From: Roseovarius sp. W115
Lineage (GTDB): Bacteria > Pseudomonadota > Alphaproteobacteria > Rhodobacterales > Rhodobacteraceae
DNA length: 64,000 bases
Direction of reading: 5' to 3'
Assembly (NCBI RefSeq): GCF_032842945.2
Contig: NZ_CP146606.1
Location: 372,001 to 436,000, forward strand
This document shows positions 54,027-61,323 of this stretch, piece after piece; the first letter of the stretch is position 1, and each line of letters begins with the position of its first letter. A program made the translations under genes and the position numbers. Below the pieces are notes generated by a model that saw only the letters and a list, made by a program, of their open reading frames with translations, ran no database searches and was not told the DNA's origin.

Positions 54027-54667
54027 GCGAGTGCGGCTTTGACGAAGGCGCGCATCTTTGCGTGATCTTTCACACCCGGCGCACTTTCCAAAGCCGAAGA
54101 CAAATCAAGCTGGTTCGCGCCCGTGCGCTGGATGGCCTCGGCGACGTTGTCGACGGTCAACCCACCGGCGAGCATCCACGGCACGCTCCACCGCCGCCCG
54201 GCGATCAAGTTCCAATCAAACGCCACTGCATTGCCACCGGGCCGGGTCGCATCTTTGGGCGGTTTCGTGTCCAGGAGAATCTGATCCGCCACCTCACTAT
54301 AGGTGTCAATCGCAGCCAGGTCGGTTTCATCCGCCACACCCACGGCCTTCATCACAGGCAATCCGTAGCGTTTTTTCACTTCGAGCACGCGGTCGGGGCT
54401 TTCATGGCCGTGAAGCTGCAACATGTCCAGCGGCACCTGATCGGTCAGAGAGTCGAGGGTTGCGTTGTCGGCGTTGACCACAAGGGCGACTTTGGCAAGT
54501 CCAATCGGTGCAGACAGCGCCATATCACGTGCATGGGGCAACGACACATAGCGTGGTGATTTTGGGAAAAACACAAAGCCCACATAGGCCGCACCGGCCT
54601 CAGCGGCCACGGCAACGTCTTCGGGCCGGGTCAACCCGCACAGCTTAACTTTGATGTCCTTTGGCAT
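54023..54667 (-). CDS. trpF: Phosphoribosylanthranilate isomerase
   Basis: A 214-residue TIM barrel. Catalytic Cys lies in [40 protein letters not shown] and [11 protein letters not shown] are conserved. It carries out the third step from anthranilate to tryptophan. It is downstream of lapA and translationally coupled to a GNAT gene. Confidence 0.95.
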   Translation of the reverse strand: MPKDIKVKLCGLTRPEDVAVAAEAGAAYVGFVFFPKSPRYVSLPHARDMALSAPIGLAKVALVVNADNATLDSLTDQVPLDMLQLHGHESPDRVLEVKKRYGLPVMKAVGVADETDLAAIDTYSEVADQILLDTKPPKDATRPGGNAVAFDWNLIAGRRWSVPWMLAGGLTVDNVAEAIQRTGANQLDLSSALESAPGVKDHAKMRAFVKAALA

Positions 54668-54676
54668 GGCCGGGGA

Positions 54677-55027
54677 TTAGCTGGCCTGATCGAGCAGCGC
54701 AAGCACCTCGTCTTTGCCCTCGTGTTTTTCGCCTTTGAGACGTGCGACTTCGGCACGCAGGCTTGCCATCTCGCGGGCCTGACGCGCGGCCGCCGCCCGT
54801 TCCCCGGCTTCGCGGATCCATTCCCAGATAAAGCCAACAATAAGCCCCGCCAGAATGCCGCCGAAGATAACGACAAAGAGTGGCACCTGATAGGTCGGGT
54901 TCAACGCGGCCAGCCCGGCCAGTTCATTGGGAAGAACTTGAAGTTCAACCATCTGGCGATTGGCCAAAGCGATCAAAACCAGCGCCAGCCCAAAGGTGGC
55001 GATGGACGCATACCGAATGTAACGCAT
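54677..55027 (-). CDS. lapA: LapA-family inner-membrane protein (DUF1049)
   Basis: A 116-residue protein with two membrane helices (about residues 8-24 and 48-70) and a coiled-coil C-terminus rich in Ala/Arg/Glu. LapA, with LapB, modulates lipopolysaccharide synthesis in E. coli; the role in this group is less clear. The start overlaps the ihfB stop (TAATG). Confidence 0.82.
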   Translation of the reverse strand: MRYIRYASIATFGLALVLIALANRQMVELQVLPNELAGLAALNPTYQVPLFVVIFGGILAGLIVGFIWEWIREAGERAAAARQAREMASLRAEVARLKGEKHEGKDEVLALLDQAS

Positions 55028-55311
55028 TACGCTTTCCCGTTCAGCCGTTCGCGCAGCAGCTTGCCGGCCTTAAAGAAGGGGACGTGTTTTTCCTCGACCG
55101 GGACGGATTCGCCAGTGCGGGGATTGCGGCCTGTGCGGGCATCGCGCTTTTTCACCGAGAAGGCACCGAAACCGCGAAGCTCAACCCGATTGCCATTGGC
55201 CATGGCGCTGGTGATTTCATTGAAGACGGTGTTTACGATCCGCTCGACATCGCGTTGATAAAGATGTGGGTTTTCGTCTGCGATCTTTTGAATAAGTTCG
55301 GATCGGATCAT
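55027..55311 (-). CDS. ihfB: Integration host factor beta subunit
   Basis: A 94-residue DNA-bending protein. The start at 55311 ([26 protein letters not shown]) is chosen. The DNA-binding arm is [27 protein letters not shown], and the HU/IHF fold is complete. It lies downstream of rpsA after a terminator, in the classic rpsA-ihfB order. Confidence 0.95.
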   Translation of the reverse strand: MIRSELIQKIADENPHLYQRDVERIVNTVFNEITSAMANGNRVELRGFGAFSVKKRDARTGRNPRTGESVPVEEKHVPFFKAGKLLRERLNGKA

Positions 55312-55672
55312 CGGGTCCCCCAATTATGTCAGTCACAGCAGCAGCGCAGAACATCGCTGGTGAAAGTATAGATTGAAAATGGCTTCGCTGGAAATGGAAA
55401 GCCGAGTGCTTTGACGCGTTTAAGCGGCAGTTTTTTCGCAATCACGCAAAAAATTGCCCCCATTTGCGCGAAAACTGAGACGTGGCGGGTTGTCGCACCC
55501 CTGTTTTGCAGCGCAGCAAAGCCATTGATTCGGATGAGAAATGCTAAGTTTTGGGGTGCGTGGGTTGATAAATTGCGTTCCGAGCCGCCTGTTTTGTGCA
55601 GCATAAACATTTGTCGAAAACAAAAAGGCCCCACCGAATGGCGGGGCCTTGCTGTGTTTTAAAACTGCCGGT
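55312..55672. other. Intergenic region between rpsA and ihfB
   Basis: About 360 bp. It contains the rpsA terminator (55625-55650) and must hold the ihfB promoter. No gene or repeat was otherwise seen. Confidence 0.6.
55625..55650 (-). terminator. Rho-independent terminator after rpsA
   Basis: On the minus strand AAGGCCCCGCC and GGTGGGGCCTT form a strong stem over a 4-base loop, followed by TTTTTG. It lies 22 bp after the rpsA stop. Confidence 0.9.
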
Positions 55673-57358
55673 TTACTTTTCTTCGTCGCCCTTCAGAGCA
55701 GCGCCGAGAATGTCGCCCAGCGACGCGCCTGAGTCCGAGCTGCCATACTGCTGTACGGCTTCTTTTTCTTCGGCGATTTCGCGCGCTTTGATCGACAGCC
55801 CCAGACGGCGGGTCTTGCTGTCAACATTTGTGACACGCACGTCGACCTTGTCGCCAACCGAGAACCGATCAGGGCGTTGTTCGGCACGGTCACGCGAAAG
55901 GTCGGAGCGGCGGATGAAGGATTTCATGCCCTCATATTCCACTTCAACGCCACCATCTTCGATGGCTGTCACCTCTACGGTCACGATCGAGCCACGTTTT
56001 ACGCCACCCACGGCATCAGCGAATTTGTCACCGCCCAGCGCTTTGATCGAGAGAGAGATGCGTTCTTTCTCGACATCCACTTCCGAGACAACCGCCTGAA
56101 CGATATCGCCCTTCTTGTAGCTCTGGATGGCCTCTTCGCCGCGCTCGTCCCAGCTTAGATCGCTGAGGTGAACCATGCCGTCGATGTCGCCTTCGAGGCC
56201 GATGAACAGACCGAATTCGGTGATGTTCTTGACTTCGCCTTCGACCTCTTTGCCCTCAGGATGTGTTTCTGCAAACACTTCCCATGGGTTGCGCATGGTC
56301 TGTTTGAGGCCCAGAGACACGCGGCGCTTGGTGCCGTCGATTTCCAGAACCATGACTTCGACTTCCTGAGAGGTCGACACGATCTTGCCAGGATGCACGT
56401 TCTTCTTGGTCCATGACATCTCAGAGACGTGCACAAGACCCTCGACGCCCGGCTCCAGCTCAACAAAGGCACCGTAATCGGTGATGTTGGTCACGCGACC
56501 CGTATGGGTGCTTTCCAGCGGATATTTCGCAGCGACAAGATCCCATGGATCATCTTGCAGCTGTTTCATGCCCAAGGAGATGCGGTGCGTTTCCTTGTTG
56601 ATCTTGATGACCTGCACATTGACGGTCTCGCCAATGTTGAGGATCTCGCTCGGATGGTTCACCCGACGCCACGCCATGTCGGTGACGTGCAACAGACCGT
56701 CAACTCCGCCCAGATCCACGAAGGCACCGTATTCGGTGATGTTCTTGACCACACCCTCTACGGCCTGACCCTCGGTCAGGTTGCCAATGACTTCGGCGCG
56801 CTGTTCGGCACGGCTTTCTTCAAGGATTGCGCGGCGTGAGACAACAATGTTGCCACGACGGCGATCCATTTTGAGAACCTGGAATGGCTGCTTGAGGCCC
56901 ATAAGCGGGCCGGCGTCGCGCACGGGGCGCACATCAACCTGAGAGCCCGGCAAGAACGCAACAGCGCCGCCAAGGTCCACGGTAAAGCCACCTTTGACAC
57001 GGCCAAAGATCGCGCCTTCTACACGTTCTTCATCGGCATAGGCTTTTTCAAGACGATCCCAGGCTTCCTCGCGGCGAGCCATCTCACGGCTGATAACCGC
57101 CTCACCACGCGCATTCTCAGCCGCGCGCAGGAACACCTCTACCTCATCGCCAACCGCGATTTCAGGGGCTTCTCCGGGATTTGCGAATTCTTTGAGATCA
57201 ACGCGGCCTTCCATTTTGTAGCCGACGTCGATGATGGCTTGTCCCGCTTCAACTGCGATGACCTTGCCTTTGACAACTGTGCCCTCTTCGGGCGTGTCCA
57301 TTTCGAGACTTTCGTTCAGAAGGGCCTCGAACTCCTCCATAGATGCATTTTGAGCCAT
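55673..57358 (-). CDS. rpsA: 30S ribosomal protein S1
   Basis: A 561-residue protein with six S1 (OB-fold) domains. The repeated motif is ITEYGAFVDLGGVDGLLHVTDMAW and its relatives. The start at 57358 (MAQNASMEEFEALLNE) fits the alphaproteobacterial form. S1 binds mRNA on the 30S subunit for initiation. It follows cmk and a small gene, and a terminator follows it. Confidence 0.97.
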   Translation of the reverse strand: MAQNASMEEFEALLNESLEMDTPEEGTVVKGKVIAVEAGQAIIDVGYKMEGRVDLKEFANPGEAPEIAVGDEVEVFLRAAENARGEAVISREMARREEAWDRLEKAYADEERVEGAIFGRVKGGFTVDLGGAVAFLPGSQVDVRPVRDAGPLMGLKQPFQVLKMDRRRGNIVVSRRAILEESRAEQRAEVIGNLTEGQAVEGVVKNITEYGAFVDLGGVDGLLHVTDMAWRRVNHPSEILNIGETVNVQVIKINKETHRISLGMKQLQDDPWDLVAAKYPLESTHTGRVTNITDYGAFVELEPGVEGLVHVSEMSWTKKNVHPGKIVSTSQEVEVMVLEIDGTKRRVSLGLKQTMRNPWEVFAETHPEGKEVEGEVKNITEFGLFIGLEGDIDGMVHLSDLSWDERGEEAIQSYKKGDIVQAVVSEVDVEKERISLSIKALGGDKFADAVGGVKRGSIVTVEVTAIEDGGVEVEYEGMKSFIRRSDLSRDRAEQRPDRFSVGDKVDVRVTNVDSKTRRLGLSIKAREIAEEKEAVQQYGSSDSGASLGDILGAALKGDEEK

Positions 57359-57657
57359 GTGGCGTTTCAATCCTAACGTTTTCAGTGTTTCTGGCCGTGC
57401 GGTTGTCTCCGCCGGTCTGGGTTGGCTGCCCTGCCCTTTTGATACTTGAGGGCAAAGCGGTTTCATTGGTCAGACGGGCCGCGTTTCGCAAAACAAAGAG
57501 GGCCGGAGAACCCGACCCTGCTCGATCTCATATGCTTCGCGGCGGTTTCCGCCTTGTCGACGGGGGCGCTATAGCCCGGTCGCGCAAGTTAATCAAGGGC
57601 CATCGCGCAGTTTCATCGGCGCCTCATTGCCGGGTGAACCGTGGACTGGCCCGGTGC

Positions 57658-57963
57658 TCAATCGCGCAGTGTGAGCCGTAAGTACTCGTTCGGCGTTTCG
57701 ACAGTCACTCTGGACAGCGACCACGCGCTGTGTGGGTTTTCGACGTCGACATCTATCTGGCCACCTTTACTCAAATCAACAACCAGGACAGGGCTGGAAC
57801 ACCAATCGACCTGTGCCTGCAAAACATGCTCTTGGGCCGTGACATCGATGGTGACAGATTGATTGCGCTTGAGCTTTGCGACGTCAACACCATCCACCAA
57901 AATCCGGTATGCCCGCCAACGGTCGACCCAGCCACTGGCACGGTGGAAGACAATGCTGGCCAC
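57658..57963 (-). CDS. Uncharacterised 101-residue protein between cmk and rpsA
   Basis: A small soluble protein starting with GTG that overlaps the cmk stop (TAGTG). It has repeated short beta strands (WRAYRILVDGVDVAKLKRNQSVTIDV, then QAQVDWCSSPVLVVDL) and resembles small all-beta proteins of unknown function. It has no signal or membrane segment. Its coupling to cmk supports real expression. Confidence 0.7.
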   Translation of the reverse strand: MASIVFHRASGWVDRWRAYRILVDGVDVAKLKRNQSVTIDVTAQEHVLQAQVDWCSSPVLVVDLSKGGQIDVDVENPHSAWSLSRVTVETPNEYLRLTLRD

Positions 57964-58574
57964 TATAATGCTTGTTTGCGGACCACTTCCGCACAGGCAG
58001 CAGCGACAGCCTCTTCAATACTCATACGCGTGGTGTCGAGCATCACCGCATCTTCCGCAGATTTGAGCGGCGCTGTGGCGCGGGCACTGTCGCGGGCGTC
58101 ACGGGTTTGCAGATCGCAAAGCACGGTTTCAAAATCCGTCTCATGGCCCTTGCCCAAGAGTTCATCCAAACGGCGCTTTGCCCGAACCTCGTCACTGGCC
58201 GTGACAAAGAGCTTCACCTCAGCGTCTGGGCAGATGACGGTCCCGATGTCACGCCCATCGAGAACAGCCCCACCGTTGCGGCGGGCAAAGGCGCGTTGAA
58301 AATCGACGAGGGCGGCGCGCACCTCTGGAATGGCTGCCACACGGCTGGCGGCCTGGGCGACGTCTGGCGTGCGCAGGCCATCCGCCTGCAGGTCCTCGGG
58401 TGTCAGCAATCTTGCGGCTTCCATTGGGTCGGTACCGTCCAGTGTACGACGTCCGGTGGCGCGGTAGAGCAGACCAGTGTCGAGGTGAGCAAATCCAAAC
58501 TTGTCTGCCACAGCCCGTGAAATCGTGCCCTTTCCCGCGGCGGCGGGGCCATCAATGGCAACCGTGAAAGCCAT
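57963..58574 (-). CDS. cmk: Cytidylate kinase
   Basis: A 203-residue nucleoside-monophosphate kinase that phosphorylates CMP and dCMP. The P-loop is GPAAAGKGT at residues 9-17. [30 protein letters not shown] and [15 protein letters not shown] are conserved. In relatives aroA lies upstream; here a 2.7-kb non-core segment is found instead. Confidence 0.95.
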   Translation of the reverse strand: MAFTVAIDGPAAAGKGTISRAVADKFGFAHLDTGLLYRATGRRTLDGTDPMEAARLLTPEDLQADGLRTPDVAQAASRVAAIPEVRAALVDFQRAFARRNGGAVLDGRDIGTVICPDAEVKLFVTASDEVRAKRRLDELLGKGHETDFETVLCDLQTRDARDSARATAPLKSAEDAVMLDTTRMSIEEAVAAACAEVVRKQAL

Positions 58575-59479
58575 GCGTTGTGATCCTTTCGTACCGTCTT
58601 ACAACCGGTCGCCATCATGCAATGGCATCGCCTGCAGATGAAACAATTTGTTTCCAACATTCAGACCCGCGATATATGGCGAATTTGCCTTAGTTGTTAA
58701 GCCCCCTATTGGATGCTTTTGCGAAACAGTTGATCCGTAATTCATGGGGTGGAGGTATTTCCAACCATTGATTGTCCCGGCTTGGAAAACGGCGTGGCAA
58801 ATCTCTTCCATATGCTCTTAACAATCTGGTAACTGTTTTGCCCAGATGATGGCGGAGCGTCCGCATTTTGGCCCAAGTCCTGGTCGAAACCATGCTGGAC
58901 CAATCATGTAACCGTACCTGAGTGATCCGTTAAATGAACTGTTCGACCCCGCAATCCAACCTTGATGTTCTTCTAGCCCCAGTGCCGCGCCCATCGCGCT
59001 GTCGCGCAATGACGCACATGTCACGCTGGTGGGACAAAGGCATGCTGTCGTGCTTGCCCTTTATGGAACTGACCATGTCTTTGGGCTTGATGACCGCCCT
59101 ATGTGTGTGGATGGCGTTGAACTGATCCGCTGGCGTTTGGTCTGGCGTGGAGCGGGTAGCGGGATTCTAATGTCTTTATATAACAATTATTTAATTAAGT
59201 TATTAACTTTTGACCAACAAATGACCAACAACACGCAAGTTGTAAGTTAACGAGGTTAGTTACCAACTAAATCCTCGGTAGTTTGAATCTGGCTGACACC
59301 TATCGGCACACGCATTCATCTAACCTGACCGTAGCGGATCGGTATCCACTGTGCGGTTTTGCTGGCAGATTCGTGACGTCGAGCATTTCGAAACCCGACG
59401 TGAGCGAGCTGATATCCTGTTTTTTGTATACTCCTATAACGTGGTTTCCGTCAGATGGCTCTGGGATCGCAAAGGTTAA
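58575..59479. other. Mostly non-coding, degenerate region upstream of cmk
   Basis: About 900 bp with no complete gene. A codon-like stretch from about 58975 to 59190 (plus strand, ending near LVWRGAGSGILMS) follows a stop codon and has no start; it may be a decayed gene end that I cannot name. The 59170-59260 part is AT-rich. The region separates cmk from mobile-element remnants. Confidence 0.5.
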
Positions 59480-59863
59480 CTCCGCAACGTCTTCCCGATC
59501 ATCGGTCGTTTGTCCTTCGACGAATACAATGCCGTCTCGCGCACCCTCGGCTCACTGCTCTTTGACGACGAAACAGAGTCCATGCATGCAGTGGATGACG
59601 TCTCCTATCGCTTCGCCCAGTTGATGTTCCTGCCGACGGCTTCCAAGAACCAAACGCTGGAGCAGTTCCACAACAAGGGCACGATCCTCAACCCGAAGAA
59701 GCTTCTGAAACAGTGGTCCAAGAAGCATGGCCTGGATTGGCGCAACCATGCGCACCTCCCGTTCAACCCTGATCGCGGCAACAAGGCCCCCACCGCGCCG
59801 GGGACAACGGTCGAGGACCCTTTCGAGAAGGAAGGGATTATCGGAGCGTTCTGTCGTGCCTAA
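59480..59863 (+). pseudogene. Fragment of a phage/plasmid primase-like gene
   Basis: After a stop codon at 59477-59479 the frame reads LRNVFPIIGRLSFDEYNAVSRTL, AVDDVSYRFAQLMF and finally GIIGAFCRA before TAA. The GAFCR and SYRFAQL segments occur in the primase-type replication proteins of alphaproteobacterial phages and islands, just before the catalytic part. Both ends are missing, so it is a remnant. GC and codon use differ from the flanking core genes. Confidence 0.65.
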
Positions 59864-59867
59864 CCGG

Positions 59868-60021
59868 GTGGCAGAAGGTGGGGGATCACGCAGTTCGTCG
59901 GGTTGTCGGCGGTCAGGCTATACGATCTCGGTTCTACCAACGAGACCTGAAATGCGACGACGAATGGATTCCGGTGTCCCCTGAGATAGAGGACCCGGAG
60001 ATCGACGAACTTCTAGGATGA
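59868..60021 (+). pseudogene. 3' fragment of an unknown phage-type gene
   Basis: A frame with no start (GWQKVGDHAVRRVVGG..RFYQRDLKCDDEWIPVSPEIEDPEIDELLG) ends at TGA 60019-60021. This overlaps the next start codon as ATGA, so it looks like a true gene end. It may be the shifted continuation of the upstream primase-like frame or a separate gene. Confidence 0.5.
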
Positions 60022-60377
60022 AGGTTCTCGTCACAGGCGGACGAGAGTTCGACCAGTGGGCGCTCGTCTATCCAATCCTCGACCACTTCCTTGAAGTCGC
60101 CGATCTTCTCGGTGAACCGTTGGTGATTGTCGAAGGGGGTGCGACCGGCGCTGACTTCCTGGCTCGCGTTTGGGCGATCTGGCGCGGCGTCGATTTCAAA
60201 GAGATGAAAGCAGACTGGGACGCGCACGGGAATTCCGCCGGGGCGATCCGTAATCGAAAAATGCTCCAGCGACACACGCCCGACCTCGTTGTCGCTTTTA
60301 CCGGCGACCGGGGGACTCGGGATATGGTCGGCGTGGCGAGATATGCCGGATTTCACGTTGTGCGCGTTAAAGCGTGA
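60018..60377 (+). CDS. SLOG-family protein (DUF2493/YspA-like)
   Basis: A 119-residue Rossmann-like protein. The N-terminal signature MKVLVTGGREF, then VEGGATGADFLARVWA and GNSAGAIRNRKML, match the SLOG superfamily. SLOG proteins bind nucleotide-derived ligands and often appear in phages and defence-related systems. It overlaps the end of the upstream gene fragment and is intact, unlike its neighbours. Confidence 0.85.
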   Translation: MKVLVTGGREFDQWALVYPILDHFLEVADLLGEPLVIVEGGATGADFLARVWAIWRGVDFKEMKADWDAHGNSAGAIRNRKMLQRHTPDLVVAFTGDRGTRDMVGVARYAGFHVVRVKA

Positions 60378-60473
60378 TCGGTTTTCACATTCAGTGCGAG
60401 AACCGGTTTTCACATCAGGGTAGAAAACGGCTGTCTAGCAGGGATTCACGGGAAAATTGGGATTTCAGGCTCG

Positions 60474-60765
60474 TGGCACAGTAAATGGCACACCTGATGT
60501 GTGCCGGATTTTATGTAACAGGGTCAATGCCTTACGAGGTTCCGGCACACTTGGCACAGAAGAAGCTCCTATAGAGGGCCTGCTAGAGGAGGTTTGTAAG
60601 ATTCATATCGGGTTTTATCGTCGTCATTCCGGGTAAACCGATTTTATTTTCTTCGGGTTAGTATTTCTAGTGTGCCATGTGTGCCAAATACCTTCAAAAT
60701 ACTGATTAATAAAGATAAATCCTGGCACACTACCCCGCCATTTCTAGTGTGCCAGTAGTGTGCCA
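60474..60765. repeat. Cluster of TAGTGTGCCA/TGGCACACTA repeats
   Basis: The core TGTGCCA (or its complement TGGCACA), in places with one base changed, occurs about ten times, for example at 60474, 60486, 60498, 60543, 60552, 60668, 60678, 60723, 60745 and 60756. The last four include the full 10-mer TAGTGTGCCA three times and its complement once. Copies lie in both orientations in AT-rich DNA, like replication iterons or binding sites for a phage repressor. Confidence 0.7.
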
Positions 60766-61323
60766 TGCGTGTCACCCCTAATTTGAGTTGTCAAATAATA
60801 GGCAACAATAGCTGACCTATACTGGTTTTCCAGAATCGGCGAAGATCGGGCTCCGCGCCCCCGCGACAACCCGGAATCCGCAGGAAGGACCCCAAGCCAG
60901 ATGTGAAAACCCTCTGTTGGAGAATTTAGTTTCTAGTTCAATATGGGCGGATTCCGGACCTTCTCTGCGGTCGCGAACTAATCGGGCTGCTGGAGTGGAA
61001 GCTGACATTAAGTTCGCGTGGATTTCGAGATCAGCTCTGCATCGCCGCATGACGGCTTTGAGCCCAATCTTTCCAGATGTTGCACCAACCTTAAATTGCT
61101 GCGAAGAGTTCAAAGTTGACATTGCTGGCGGACAGGACAGCACTAAAAAGATCTTAAAGAGCCATTCTTCGTTGCGCGGCAGCTTCCGCAAAGCAGGCGC
61201 TTCGGCAATTCCAGGATTGCTGGTTAGTCTGCTGCGTGCCACCCCGTGTTATCCTAAAAGCAATTTGCAAATAGAGCACTCTTGGAAAAGCTGGCCTTTT
61301 CTTCGACCGGTGATCCTGCCACC
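60766..61323. other. Intergenic region
   Basis: About 560 bp with no gene I can support. Open frames on both strands here look like the spurious translations of a dispersed intergenic sequence found in Rhodobacteraceae. The promoter of neither flanking gene is needed here, because the OmpA-type gene ends at 61324. Confidence 0.45.

Noticed and set aside
60817..61242. A 141-codon minus-strand open frame (and an overlapping plus-strand frame of similar size)
   Set aside because: Neither has a recognisable domain. The sequence resembles spurious hypothetical proteins from dispersed intergenic DNA in related bacteria.
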